Source: Paraphysomonas bandaiensis
Lineage: Eukaryota > Chrysophyceae
Reading direction: 5' to 3'
Length of the DNA stretch: 64,000 bases
Assembly (NCBI GenBank): GCA_965644295.1
Contig: CBFFRP010000204.1
Location: 1 to 64,000 of the forward strand
Shown here: positions 1-11,181 of the stretch, piece by piece
How positions within the stretch are numbered: position 1 is the first letter of the stretch
Layout of the letters: each line of letters begins with the position of its first letter
Translations under genes and position numbers: made by a program
The notes under the pieces: generated by a model
Told to the model about the DNA's origin: nothing
Seen by the model: the letters and a program-made list of their open reading frames with translations, nothing else
Databases searched by the model: none

Positions 1-1312
1 GTCTTGTGGAGAGTGCTTCCTCAGTACGGGTGCACACTGCCTGACAGTCTGTGTGGCTTCTTATGTGTTCGGGAATGCGTGTTGAGAGTATAAGCCCCAT
101 GGCTGTGCCTATGAGTTCATATGCGTATGAGTCCAAACCTGGCACATCACGAAAGGGTGTATCTAGTCGTAGTATTATGGTTGTACCATCTTCCCAGGCA
201 TTTTCTGGGGGTAAGTAGACGACCGCTGCACCTCCTCGGTGTGTCCATCGTGTTCGCGGATTGACATGAGTGAGGCGACGCGTGGAGAGCGCACTGGCTG
301 TGTATGATCCATCTGTGAAGATTGCCTTGAAAGTATCTGGTTGGACGCTATTAAGGCCGAGTTCTTGTTTTAGATTGGTCAGCATGTGTTCATCCTGTGG
401 TTCGGGGGGCTCAGGTTGCTGAAGGGTAAGGCCCAATTCCGTTCCCCATTCCCTGAGGCTGAGAACATAGTGGTGGTATTGGGGCTGTGGCTCTGTTGTC
501 TGAGTGAGTAGAAAATGTGCTGCTTGACCTGCTTCTCCCCCGAGGGTTATTGCGCGCTGTAGAGATCCCCATTTTTGCTCCTGCGCCGAGTCTGAGAAAC
601 GTTTCATACCTAATCCGTTGTGCTTGAGTGAGAGGTAGATCAGTTCCGTGGGGTATCCAGGGCCTAGACTGAGGGCCTTTCTGTAGAGGGTTGCGCAAGC
701 AGCGTCAATTTCTCTGTACCAGTGTAGCGGCCATGAAGCTTTGGTGGCTCTATAGAGCAAAGTCGGTATGATTTGGGTCTCGATAACCATGACTTTACAG
801 CCGGCTGAGGCCTGTTTAATCCCTAGGTGTGTGGTCACGACTTTCAGGTATTTTAGACACCAATCATGGGAGGCCTTGTCTGTGATTGTGAGAGGAAGGT
901 CTGCTCCGAGGTAATGTATCGACTCTAGTGATGTTTGGATAGGGACTGGGTGTGGACGCCACGACCAGTCGTAGAGAATGATGTAGCCAATGGGGTCGGA
1001 GGACTTGTTGGAATCTTGTAGGATCGGAAACACTGTGCAAACTACTTTGGGGATAGAGAGTTCCATTCCCGAAAGTACGCAGAACGCAGATATTTGTTGG
1101 GCAATGAGTTGGGCAGCGTGTATGGATTTAGCTATTGTGTTAAGATCATCCGCGAAGGAGATCTTTATTTCGCCGGTAGTCGGAGTCGTGAGTTGAATAG
1201 TTGGTAACGTTGGACTCGTTGTTGACAGTTCAATGTCCAGCCACGTGAGAAGGATGTCGTAGAGTGCCACCCAGGCGCATGTGGATTCTGTGCCCCTTGG
1301 GTGATACCCCTT
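1..1312 (-). pseudogene. LINE reverse transcriptase palm end and RNase H (frame 3 of the broken polyprotein)
   Basis: After a frame change in a run of G's near 1310, the minus-strand frame stays open to position 1. It contains the RT catalytic motif FADDLNT at about 1145-1170 and, past the thumb region, an RNase H start FTDGSYTAS near 320-345. A downstream SYAYELIGTAMGL (Glu) and a Ser/Thr-Asp-Cys-Gln motif supply the other RNase H acidic positions. RT copies element RNA into DNA at the nicked target and RNase H removes the RNA strand. The C-terminus lies outside the window. Joining to the upstream RT half needs one base restored in the G run, so this is scored as a pseudogene. Confidence 0.85.
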
Positions 1313-2640
1313 TCGGCTTCGAAACCCAGACTGAATAGTGCAATGAAGTGGCCGTCTGCGGACAGGAGGTCAAGGAGAGAACGTGGCTCTATGTTGTTTG
1401 CCATGAATGGTGTCCAGGGAAATGTTAGACCGCCGGCATCTAAGTTGCCAAACCAGTCAACTACATCGTCCGGAACGCCCAGTCGTGCCCACGCGAGACG
1501 CATGAGGTTAGGCGCAATTGAGTCGAAGGCCTTCTTGAAGTCCCAGAGTGTACATATATGCTGGTCGCCTTTTCGTCTTGCTTCTTCTGCAGCCGCGAGT
1601 ACCCTTAGTATCGCTGTGTCCGTCCCGTTCCTCCAGCGATAACCATGCTGGGACGGATGCAAAACTTTCTGTTCCTCCCATACGGTAAGAATTCTATGAG
1701 TGATTATCCTTGTTAATATTTTCCTACTGACTTCAAGCAGACCAATCGGTCGGAGATTAGTGAGGGAGGATTCTCCTGGTTTCTTGAGAATGGGAGACAT
1801 TACCCTGTCTCTCCACCAAATGGGCACATGTTTATGTTTCCAGAGAGATCTGGTGAGGATGTAAGCCTCTCGCTGAACTACCGGTGGCCAGGATTTGACC
1901 ATGTTGGAGGAGACCATTGAGGGTCCAGGCGCGCGGTTGAAGGAGAGAGAGTGAAGTGTGCAGTAGAATTCATCCTGGGTGATGTCTTTTGCAAGAGTAG
2001 ATTTGAGTGTGGCTGCCATGGCCGGAGTGGTCTTGGTACAAAGGGCCCGTCGTAACCCCAGTTGCAGGGGAAGAGGGATTTTCGAGCGGGGGTGGAGTGG
2101 TTCCTGGCATGTCGCTGAGCCCGGATCAAGAAGGGATTTCCACCATGTAGGGTCATCCTGGAGCTGTTGTGCTACAGGGTCAAGTCCAGGAGGTTTGGCA
2201 TGATGTTCACGGAAGTGCGCATTAATGCCTTCATGAATGTCTTGCGGTGTTGTGAGGATGTGTCCGTCAGTTGTTTTCACCGTGGTAAGTCGGAGTGGTG
2301 TTTTGACCTTGAGACCAATTTTCTGAAGAATTGCTTGAAGTCTTTTCTGCTGTAGCAGTGCCTCCATCTGATTGGTGCGAGCCGTGAGTCTAGTCCGCAT
2401 TTCTGTCCTGGCTCTTCCATGAAGAAGTCCTCTCAGTCGCAAGGCAATTCGGAGAAGGTTTTTCTTGGTGGCTTGCTTTTCGTTCCAACCCAGGATTACT
2501 CGTGGGTCCGCGTTGCGATGGCTGCACCAGAAGTTGATGTCTGATATGCCTTTGATGTGACCCTGAGAACTCCTGAGATAGGAGTCCCATCGGATGAACC
2601 ATGCAGTGATGATTTCGTGGGTGGGGGTGGTTGCCGGGGC
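1313..2640 (-). pseudogene. LINE reverse transcriptase, fingers and palm start
   Basis: The open frame spans 2778-1165 on the minus strand; the part matching RT lies between the frame changes at about 2640 and 1310. Recognisable RT blocks are LTNLRPIGLLEVSRKI, a glutamine-histidine-glycine block (PSQHGYRW), the first catalytic aspartate in DFKKAFDSI, and RGITQG just before the break. This is the usual order of RT blocks 3 to 5 in LINEs. The N-terminal part before the RT is a Lys/Arg-rich helical linker. The last codons of the open frame after the GITQG motif are out-of-frame noise. Confidence 0.85.
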
Positions 2641-4198
2641 CCGCGCCATCCATGCCGTTTGTATCCGGCAGAATTGAACATCTTTTGGATAATCCGCAAA
2701 ACCATGATCATTCCTTCCTGTATTACTCTCATTTCCGGGGAAAAGCCATTCTTGAACTTTGAGCGTTTGCGCTGACAACGTTCGTGTAGTCGTGTGCTAT
2801 AAGTACATGCAGGACGCTTCGCTTCAAGCGAAGCCTGGAGGGTTATGTGATGGATGGCCGCTAGTCTGTTGGCTGCCACCTCAGGAGGGAGTATGGCAGA
2901 CGATCCGTTGTCTAAATGTGGTAGTTGTGCATGAAGTTGGAGGAGTCTTGCGGTGTATGCCTGTACTTCCTTGGAGTCCTTCGGGTTTACATTGAGACGG
3001 GGGGGGATTCGGAGGTGCGACTCAGGTGGTCGAGGGTCAAGATTGACTGGTACAGTGAAACCGACCCAGACCGGTCGATGATCGAAGGCTGCTGCGAGTA
3101 GTGAGGGGGAGTCAAGGCAGCCAGTGTCCGTAACAGACATGTTCGGAAGTAACGGCGTGTGTAGAATATGATCGATCCGCGATATTCCTTTGTCTAATCT
3201 GTGGAAGGTATGATATGTTTTCCTGGGTAGGAGAAGCTCATGGAGTGGTGCAGCCAGTTGGAGTTTGTCGGCAAGTGGTCGTATGTCTCTGCCTTTCGGA
3301 TTTGTCTCCATGGAGCCATTGAAGTCGCCGGCGACAATGACAGTATGGTCCTTGGCTCTGGCTTTAGTGACCCATTTCGTAAGGATGTTGCATAGGAGCT
3401 TGTAGGGGTCAGCAGTACAGATACCACGGGACGCTCTCCCTAGCTTGGTCAATTTGCTCCATAATGTGCAAGAGCCTGGCGTGGATGGCTTCGGGGGTAG
3501 ATAGACGCTTATTAGTACTAGGGTGTGCGCCACCGACGTTTTGAACTCTAGTCGGCTCACTAAACCAAGTCCCGTAAAGTCAGCCTTTGTGAAGGCGAGA
3601 CGGCGCTTCCAGTATTCGCTGATTATGACTACTGTACCCCCCATTAGTGGGTCTCTTGAAGTCAGTTTTGGCTGCTTGCTGAGGAAGAGGCATATTCTTG
3701 ATCCCTGGATTGCATCTTCTATGATACGTGTGAAGAAGTTGGCCTGAGTTTCTGTTAGACGGACATCCTGTAATAGGATCACGTCCAATTTTTGCCGCTT
3801 AAAGTGTCGGATGATAGCTTGGACTTTGCCTGTGTGAGATGCCGGATTGCCATTTGTGTTCCATGTGGAGAGTCGGAGTCCCATGGCTGCTCCCGAGGGA
3901 GCCTTGGGGATGCTGCTGGAGGTCTCTGTAGGAGTTCCACTCTTGTCTGCAAGGAGTCTGTCCCATACTGCTTTATTGGCACCGCCTATGTCGCTGTCGT
4001 ACGCAGCCCTGGCTTGGATTAATATCTCAAGTGGCCAGCGTTGATCACACCAGTAATGATGCCCGTAGTTGATGAGAAGTTCTTCATCCTTAGCAATGGG
4101 ACGTATTGTACGGACATAGAGGCGTTTATTTTTCGTGACAAACTTGACATTAGCCATGTTTGTGGCTAGGGGGTCATTAATATACCCAGCTTCGCATG
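2641..4198 (-). pseudogene. LINE: C-terminal half of SET domain plus APE endonuclease
   Basis: The open frame begins with the end of a SET domain: ANVKFV, then an Arg-rich strand and the terminal EELLINYGHHYW. About 50 codons later an exonuclease-endonuclease-phosphatase domain starts (LRLSTWNTNGN, then ILLQDVRLTE with the catalytic Glu). It continues with AGDFNGSM and ends with ISRIDHIL (the SxRID-type end block). This endonuclease nicks target DNA to prime reverse transcription. The 41 bases between this frame and the upstream one encode AGYINDPLATN in a third reading, which is the Asn-containing SET signature. One base change therefore separates the two halves. The frame is lost again near 2640 in a G/C run. 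Confidence 0.85.
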
Positions 4199-7100
4199 TT
4201 ACACATTGTCGGACTTGGTCAAAAAGCCATCTATTGCGAAGGTACCAGTACTGTCTTGAACTATGTAATCAGAACGCCTTGCAGACTGACTCAGCTTTGT
4301 TAGTGGATAGCGTTTGCCTTTGTACTCAGCAATGATGACGTCTGCTGGGAATGTGTTCTTCGCATAAAGGGATAGTCCTTTGGCAGTGTTATCGGCGTAC
4401 GCAATGTAGAACTTTCTTGACCAGTCCTTGTCCCAGCTGGTGGTATCAAGTGCTGGAGTTGGTCTGATCGTTCGTGTGGTCGTGGATTGGTGTGAGTTGT
4501 GAAGGTTCGTTGGTTGGTCACTTTCATCGTAATTTACGACCTTTTTGGCTTTCCGGGTTGGCTGGCATCGACTTGTCAACGCAGTTTGGGCGTGTTTCAA
4601 CTGCATCTTCTTGTGCGATGGTAGTGCTCCAGGGGTTGAAGCCTGCAGAATCTGTCGATTTGTTCGTGCTAGCTTGGTGCTGCTGGACGAGGTTGTTCTG
4701 GTGCTGGTCGTCTTTGATGTCCTATTGTTGTTCGTGATTGAGTCCGCGGGAAGTGTAGGTGGAGCGATGGGGTCAGACGTTGAGAGTATACTGGTGGCCA
4801 AGGTGTTTTCAAGAGATAGTAGGGCGTTGTCTAGGGCAGTAGAAAGACCGGCAGGGTCTAAGAGGAAGTAGTGAGCATCTTGTAGTATGACATGGTAGTA
4901 ATTATCACGAATAGCGTTCCTAAGTTCCTCCACCTTCCATGCGATGTTATAAGCTACTTTGTCAGTAGGGATACCTACAATGCTGAGATAATTACCATTT
5001 TGCGCCCACGTCGTGCAGGGGTTGATAGTAGAGGCTAAAAGGTGGACCTCTCGCACTGAGAGCCAGTGAGTTATGTCGTCCTCCGTAGTGTATGTTGTTT
5101 TGGCAGGTATTAAAAGTGCGGCCTGTGCGTGATCCAACTTATGTCGTAGTGGCTGAAGTGTGTGATGGGCCATGCACTCCCGTTGCATTGTGTCGAACGC
5201 TTGGGTGCCTAATGTATTTATAAAAGATGCTAGCGTGTGACGGTCCTTGCGTTGTTTGAGGTCTAATTTCAGACAGGAGCGAGTGTGTCGCCTGCTTGAA
5301 GCAAGAATGTGCAGATGATAGAGTGTGCTGTATGCGCAGTATCCATCACTTGGGATATGTTGTTGTGTGCGAAGGGCTGAGGGTCTGAGGGTGAGGCGAT
5401 AGACTCTGCTCATGTCGCACATATGGAGCCTGAGTTGTCGACGGTCCGTGGGGTTCATCTGCCGTAGTAGTTGACGTCGAGCTCTCGGTGACAAGGAGAC
5501 TGCAATTACTTCCCTCTGTTCCTGTTGCTCTCTTTGCTCATGTAGCATAGATGGTACAGTTGACGGTTCAGAAGTCCAGATGATGTTGGTGCTCTGTCTG
5601 GAGGTCTGGTGTTGTAGAAAACAGGATAGCCGCTCCTGAGTTCGTGTTAGAGCGTGCATGATGGAGGTGGGGATATTTGTTGCATTTAGTATGTGAAACC
5701 CATGCTGGCTGCGTATGATGTCATGGGTTACCACAGTGTTGGTAGAAGCGTGCACTGTTAGTGCCTGTCTGGAGAATGGTGATAGCTGTGCCCAACCAGG
5801 CGCCAGGTGCGGTTGAACAGCGTCCCATAGTCTGTATGGTATGGAGAGAAGATCGAGTAGCAGTTGGAAATCCTCCGTGTCTAGATGTAGTCCTGTGTGT
5901 GGATTCGAGGATTCATATTGCATAAGTGTCTTACGGAGAGTGACAGTGGCTGTTGAGGGAATACCCTTTGTCAGGCAAAGGGTCCGCACATGCCTAGATA
6001 CAACATGAGTGGAGTCTGCCCAGGGTTTGTTGCCATTCGCGAGATGCTGGGCAACTAGTAGGGCGCTGTGCGTGGTGTCCAATTTGTGCTCTGGTAGCGT
6101 GAATGATATCATGAGATCATAGTTGTCCGTCCTGGAAGCCTTGGCTATGAATCCTTCCCATATGTCTAAACAGGCAGGGGATAGCATGTGTGCGTATATT
6201 TCTTTTAAAAGGTTTCCCTGTGGGGAGGCAGCAATGGTTTGGGTTTCATCATATCTAACCCAGTTGTTCAGCAGATCGGAGTGAAAGGGCGTGTGACCCC
6301 GGCCCTCTGTGTAGTGTAGGGGGTATGTGGCAATATCCTTGGGCAGTACATCCGGCCTGAGGTCAGGAGTGGTAGTGGAGAGTGAGGATGGGCCGTCTGG
6401 GGCTAATGCTGGAGTTCCCATGGTGTTCAGTTGAGTAAGGTTGGTGGTAGGTGGCTTCCGTTTGACTGGGAAATAGTCAAATAACGTTGCATACGGTGTG
6501 GTGGCATCCTTAGTGGGTAAGGGTAATGTGTGGGTGGATTTGCTGGGTCCGTCACCGCTGTTATCGGAGGAGAATTCCTTCCCCTGAAGGGCGTGGGAGG
6601 GATGGTTGATGGACCTGGCACGGTGGACTCCTTGCATTCCCTTGGAATGACATTGCAACACATTTTGGAGACGCATGATGACGAGGTCAGGAATTCTCTC
6701 GAGTAGCGCGTGTAGTTCCAACTCCACCGGGTATTTGGTGTCCAGGAAGAAGTGATCGTTGGAGCAAAACACATCATAAGATGGAAGGAATTGAGTTTGT
6801 GGAAGGAAGGAGGAATAGTGGGTGGACCAGTACGCCCAGTAAGGGAGAGGCGATAGTTTGTCTGGGGGTTTTCTAGGAGGAGGTAGAGTGTACTGTGTGT
6901 GTGTATGACACTGCAGTGGTGTTATGAGTGTGTTGGACAGTGAGAGAGAGCTGGTGATGTGTCCAACAGTACAGGTAGACAGGTACGTGGACATGGTGAT
7001 GTGTCCAACAGTACAGGTAGACAGGTACATGGACATGGTGATGTGTCCAACAGTACAGGTAGACAGGTACATGGACATGGTGATGTGTCCAACAGCAGTA

Positions 7101-7681
7101 GAGGTATACACGGGATGGTATACATCCTGTAGGACACAGTAGTACAGTAGTCGAGTATACCGTATGCGGAATACAGTGTCTATCCAATGAGATGGATGGG
7201 CTGTGGGGGTGATAGGTGAACAGGGTGAGGGGGTAGCCTGCTGGGTGGATGGACCACAGACAAACCATGTTGGGTTGGGTTGAGTGGGCGGCAGAAGGCA
7301 GCCCTGTTGCACAGTTGAGAGGGATCGAGAGTATTCAGTGATTGCATAGGGGGTCCATGGGGGTCGTTTTCGTGAGCCTGCTCGCACGAGCCATGTTCTG
7401 AGAGGTTGTAGCCGTAGAAAGCGATGGGTGAGACGAAGTTGTCTGCTGAGGGGATAGCACGTAGGTGCGGTCAGCGCTGCATTGGTGCAGGCACGTGGTT
7501 TAACTGAAGTAGTTGAGTAGGGTGAAGGTTGCAAGGCCAGGCAGGGGGGCTTGGAGCGTGTACAACATGGTGTGACAGGTAATTTGTCGGAAGCGTGGTG
7601 GTCAACAAAATGCAGCAGTAAGGGAGTGTAAAAGGCCCTGGGCACACTGATGTGACTCAGCCACAGTCTCAATAGAGACAT
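4199..7681 (-). pseudogene. LINE N-terminal region: Ser/Thr-rich leader, OTU-like cysteine protease and N-terminal half of SET domain
   Basis: This is a 1160-codon open frame. The first ~350 residues are Ser/Thr/Pro-rich and include the 42-bp tandem repeat, so they may be 5' leader rather than protein. At about residue 800 a DGYCAYSTL motif matches the OTU catalytic Cys block, and YYHVILQDAHYFLLDP about 180 residues later supplies the catalytic His block. OTU peptidases remove ubiquitin-type modifiers. The C-terminus has GLSLYAKNTFPADVIIAEYK, the conserved start of a SET methyltransferase domain, followed by FAIDGFLTKS before the frame change. The OTU call is moderately strong and the SET call strong. 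The start at 7681 is arbitrary. Confidence 0.75.
6954..7096 (+). repeat. 42-bp tandem repeat, about 3.4 copies
   Basis: Units start at 6954, 6996 and 7038, with a partial fourth from 7080. Each unit is 42 bp and almost identical (one G/A difference). The length is a multiple of three, so on the minus strand it keeps the long LINE frame open as a 14-residue repeat. It lies in the 5' part of the LINE and could be a promoter or leader repeat rather than coding sequence. Confidence 0.9.
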
Positions 7682-7690
7682 TGGGCTTGG

Positions 7691-8645
7691 AGCTGGTTAA
7701 TAGAGTGAAACTTTATGTTGGACTGTATTTGCCATCGTAGGGCAGAGAATTCTCTGTCCTTTTCTAACTAAATCAAATCATATATTAGTAGCAAGCTCAT
7801 CTTCTCATTATCATTATACTATGCCCTAGATTTCAGTACATAGTACATATATCCAGGAAATTATTGATGTTATATTTCAACAATATAATTATCAGGGCTG
7901 CGTAACCATTTATTGTCAACTAATTGGCGCAGGTTGTCAATTAAAATTGCAATTATTACTTGTTGTCCCAATTTCAATTAATTGCAATTAAACTATTAAA
8001 CTACATACGTATATAGCTATATATTAGCTGCCAACTGCCAGTATAGCTCACTCAATTGTCGATTCATCCCAGAGGCGACATTTCACGCGTAAAAGTATGA
8101 GTAACTCTAAATGTACTCTTTCGCAAATCAGTCATACAAATTACAAATATTAGCTCTACTAAATAATCAGTCAACCTTATTCGTTGCGGCATGTAAGTGC
8201 TTCATGCTCCGCCATGATAATTATGTACAAGAACGAGCATATACATTTAAGAGCATAGTATAAAAAATCAAATATCCTTATAGCTGGTTATTACACCATA
8301 AGGGCTCTATAAATCTGTAAATCACTCGTTTTTGCTACATTTTGGTAATATTTCCACGTTCCTGCCACAAACAAATACAGAGGGCTGATGTGATAATATA
8401 CCTATACCATTCAGCAAAATAGTTATTATTATTCATTGCCATCAGAATGGGTAATCCTTTTACGGAGAAAAGACGAATTTAATTGCACATCTTATATAGG
8501 TTTGGAATGCAATGATTAGATAAGACAGCTGTACAACCGAAAAATCCGCACTCGTGTTGATCAGTATCAAAATGACAGACCGAGTGCACAAAATATAAGC
8601 TCTAACTGTTTCATATACACTAATAGAAATGCTTGACTTGAGAAA
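7691..8645. other. Gene-free AT-rich spacer
   Basis: No convincing open frame. It contains the hAT end fragment described separately at 7893-8130. The rest is AT-rich sequence between the LINE and the 3' end of the glyoxalase II gene. Confidence 0.6.
7893..8130 (+). repeat. hAT transposon end fragment
   Basis: Starts with CAGGGCTGCGTAA and continues with a caattaattg-rich palindromic stretch and CCAGAGGCGAC. This order and sequence match the left end of the hAT element at 53764-53960. The copy stops at about 8130 and no right end is seen nearby, so it is a solo end fragment. Confidence 0.7.
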
Positions 8646-9521
8646 TCATTTAAAAGAGTTTTTCGCTTCACGAAGTGTTCTCATCGTACTAATTGCACAG
8701 TCACACTGAACCAGTCTCTGCGTTTCACTTAACCTACACCTCATAAATAAATTATATTCCAGCTCGGCTCCTATAGTAGTTGGAACGGTAGGTATTCCGC
8801 GATTCCTCATTTCCAAAGCCCGTTGGTAATAATTCTCCACAGCAGTAGGGTTAATAGCCATGAGAAACTTAAGATTAGATAAAGTGTACTCGTGTCCGCA
8901 ATAGACAAGAGTACGGGTATCTAAGTTAGAGAATATATCCATGTTATCAAGCATATCTTCTGGAGTACCTTCGAAGAACCTCCCGCACCCACCTACAAAA
9001 AGGGTATCTCCTGAGAACAATAGCGGTACTGTGTCCTCCATATCCATGCTTTCACTTGTCACGTAAAAACATACATGTCCTTTGGTATGACAAGGCGTGT
9101 GAATGACTCGGACGTGCAGGTCACCAAGGCTGAACGTATCTCCATCACGAACACTAACATCTCTGCCCGGAATACTCTCGTACCCAGTCCCATATACCTT
9201 CACATGTGGGAAAGTTGCTTTGAGTTCATTGTTACCGCCGACATGATCGTCATGTTTGTGCGTTGATAAAATATAGTCAATATTCGCCCCCTGGTCAATG
9301 GAATCAACAAGTGCATCCTTCACACTAGTTGCACACCCTGGGTCAACAAGAGCTGATGTATTCGTACGCCTATCAGTAATTACATAACAGTAATTGTCAG
9401 ACAGTACTGGTAATATGCGGACATCTGCACAACCCTTCATATTCACATCAGGCACCCGATAGGATATCGTTCTCGCTAAACCTAACGGAAATGAAGCTGT
9501 CCTGCATAATCGTGACAACAT
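8646..9521 (-). CDS. Hydroxyacylglutathione hydrolase (glyoxalase II)
   Basis: Intronless, 291 residues. It hydrolyses S-D-lactoylglutathione to D-lactate and glutathione, the second step of methylglyoxal detoxification. The metallo-beta-lactamase metal motif THKHDDHVGG is at about residue 107. It is followed by HTPCHTKGHVCFY, the FSGDTLFVGGCGRFFEGT block with the bridging Asp, and CGHEYTLSNLKF with the last His. All metal ligands are present. The first ~30 residues are basic and Ser/Arg-rich with no acidic residue (MLSRLCRTASF), which suggests a mitochondrial targeting peptide; this is inference. The length is slightly above the cytosolic enzyme, as expected with such a leader. The gene faces the KIX-like gene head to head across about 520 bp. 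Confidence 0.95.
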   Translation of the reverse strand: MLSRLCRTASFPLGLARTISYRVPDVNMKGCADVRILPVLSDNYCYVITDRRTNTSALVDPGCATSVKDALVDSIDQGANIDYILSTHKHDDHVGGNNELKATFPHVKVYGTGYESIPGRDVSVRDGDTFSLGDLHVRVIHTPCHTKGHVCFYVTSESMDMEDTVPLLFSGDTLFVGGCGRFFEGTPEDMLDNMDIFSNLDTRTLVYCGHEYTLSNLKFLMAINPTAVENYYQRALEMRNRGIPTVPTTIGAELEYNLFMRCRLSETQRLVQCDCAISTMRTLREAKNSFK

Positions 9522-10037
9522 TGCTGAATTACACGACTCACGGACACTGTATATATATCTTACGCATCTCTGTGTGCATCTGATAGATGCAGCGCATGCT
9601 GTATGGAGTTGTATGAATTCCTACTGCTGTGTATGCGATAGTATACCGTATACATCTGTAGGGGTATACTTCAGGGCACACCGCCTCCTCACAAACCATT
9701 TTCAATTTCAGATATATGATTCGTTCGTCAGCAAAGTATATGGAGACGATGTATATATATATGTATATACATCCCGTATCTGAATAATACACTGCGGACT
9801 GCACTGTCACAGGCTGTGTACGCTCCAATCATAGAACAGCACTCAGCAGCATGGGATCGTCCCTCACCATGCCATGCACAGCCCTTGCCCTGAGTGCAAT
9901 GCCCCGCTAATCTAGTTCTGATGACGACTTCTTCACATTGCAGATAGTTCCAACTTGAATGTTTACATGTCAAGAATAGCCGCCGCCATTTATATTGATA
10001 TGCTTCTTTAGACGCAGTGCTGTAAGCAGAGCTGATT
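9522..10037. promoter_or_regulatory. Divergent intergenic promoter region with GTATAC palindromes
   Basis: This spacer lies between the divergent starts of glyoxalase II and the KIX-like gene. It holds GTATAC motifs near 9645-9672 (GTATACCGTATAC and a following GGTATAC) and a TATA-rich run at about 9750-9775. Similar clusters occur in several other gene-upstream spaces in this window. Promoter function is inferred from position and recurrence only. Confidence 0.4.
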
Positions 10038-10442
10038 ATGAAGCAGAAGAGTCAATCACAGTTCACAACTTTGCTTTCGAGTTCACGAAATGTGACTAAT
10101 GATGACAGATGCAGAATGCGACAGTATGTGGAGGGGTACTTGCAGTCTCGCACCTCTAGTGAGAAACTGTCACAATATAAGCATAGGTTTCCGAAAATGG
10201 CAGCGCGACTGGAGCAGCTGCTTTATCTGCAAGCTACCTCCATGGAAGAGTACATAAACCTGCGCACATTACATAACCGCCTCAAGATGATTGCTTCTTC
10301 AGCACCCAAACTCTCGTCCTTTTGTGGGACGCAATGTCAGCGAAGCTCACTCCGTGTAAACTCAAGGGTTAAGAAAGTCACAGTTCGCATCACTACTGCA
10401 CCGAATGCACCAGTATTCATATGTGAACGGGAAACCTCATAG
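10038..10442 (+). CDS. Small KIX-domain-like protein
   Basis: Intronless, 134 residues. Residues about 22-85 look like a three-helix KIX fold of the plant/Mediator type. There is a basic first helix (RMRQYVEGYLQ), then MAARLEQLLYLQATSMEEY followed by an INLRTLHNRLKMI helix. The pattern RLEexLyxxAxSxEEYxNLxTLxxRL is what I recall for KIX domains that bind activation domains of transcription factors. The C-terminal ~45 residues are basic and without a known motif. If correct, it is a nuclear coactivator-type protein, unusually short for the family. No other function is evident. The start is the first ATG after the divergent spacer. Confidence 0.55.
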   Translation: MKQKSQSQFTTLLSSSRNVTNDDRCRMRQYVEGYLQSRTSSEKLSQYKHRFPKMAARLEQLLYLQATSMEEYINLRTLHNRLKMIASSAPKLSSFCGTQCQRSSLRVNSRVKKVTVRITTAPNAPVFICERETS

Positions 10443-10895
10443 TCCTTTCTTCTCCATGATGATATCTTCCCTTCGTGGCTTTTTGTAAGTGTGGTGTGGA
10501 ACCTCCAACAACGAAGAGGGTATGTGAAGAGAATGAACCGATATTTTCTGTCCTTTGTAGGCCAAGTGGCTGAAGAGACAAGTTTATGTAAAGTTTGCCT
10601 GCTGTGATGGAGTACTCCAGATATTGAATTCGTTCTTGCGATACGTTTTGTACTTGTCGATAGCTTTAATTGTTTTCATTTTTATTTAGTCCACTAGGAG
10701 TGGTATGTACTCCTTTCCAGTTGTTGATTTTTACTTAATTTGTAAGCAATTAAAAGCTGTATTTAAGGTTTTTGAAATGTGACCGTTAATTCAATAATAC
10801 AGTAGTTTTCGAATATAATATTATATGAATTTAATGACACGCTATGATCTGATTATATTAATCTGATATTAGACAATCTGATTTTATTAATTGAT
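10443..10895. other. Spacer downstream of KIX-like gene
   Basis: I see no gene. It is an AT-rich 3' flank with poly-T and poly-A runs, leading into the repeat complex that starts near 10896. Confidence 0.5.
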
Positions 10896-11181
10896 TATTT
10901 AACAACGCGCAATAAGGAGGCTATGTCGTCCCGCTCTCAAAATGTTTCAACGAGAGCTAAATGCCCGAATACTCCTTATCACTAGGTTAAATTGTAGCTT
11001 AATCTCATGATGTTGAAAACATATTATTAGATTATCCCCTCTTTGTCTCAAAAAGCTTTTTTTGACCTGATTTGGGCTCAGCAGAGCGCTCATATCACCA
11101 CCGGGCAAATATAGACATTCAACTTCAATATACGGTTCAACAGAAGCTCACTTCTATCTTCATTATGATAATGACAGTCGA
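10896..11181 (+). repeat. Family-B dispersed repeat: inverted end module joined to left-end module
   Basis: 10896-11040 is the reverse complement of the end module found at about 58540-58670 and 63340-63510 (sharing CAATAAGGAGGCTAT). 11036-11181 matches the beginning of the copy at 62640 (TTGTCTCAAAAA...GGCAAATATAGACATTC). About 75 bp of this (11098-11172) is repeated again at 11288-11362. The two modules are joined in an order not seen in the 62.6-kb copy, which indicates rearrangement. Confidence 0.7.

Larger units (their letters stand above)
1..7690 (-). mobile_element. Degenerate non-LTR retrotransposon (LINE) with OTU, SET, APE, RT and RNase H modules, truncated by window edge
   Basis: Reading leftwards on the minus strand, the modules come in the order OTU-like cysteine protease, SET domain, apurinic-type endonuclease, reverse transcriptase and RNase H. 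The element runs off the left end inside RNase H, so its 3' end is not seen. At least three single-base frame changes break the coding frame (about 4180, 2640 and 1310), so this copy is inactive. Endonuclease, RT and RNase H in that order are typical of APE-type LINEs. An OTU peptidase is, from memory, known in some LINE lineages; a SET domain in the same reading frame as the endonuclease is unusual. The right boundary near 7690 is only where the open frame ends. By eye this region is richer in G+C than the host genes. Confidence 0.9.

Noticed and set aside
6954-7096. CRISPR-like array
   Set aside because: The repeats are directly adjacent without spacers and lie in a eukaryotic retrotransposon.
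1-7690. The LINE as an intact, active element
   Set aside because: At least three frame changes interrupt SET, the endonuclease-RT linker and the RT palm.
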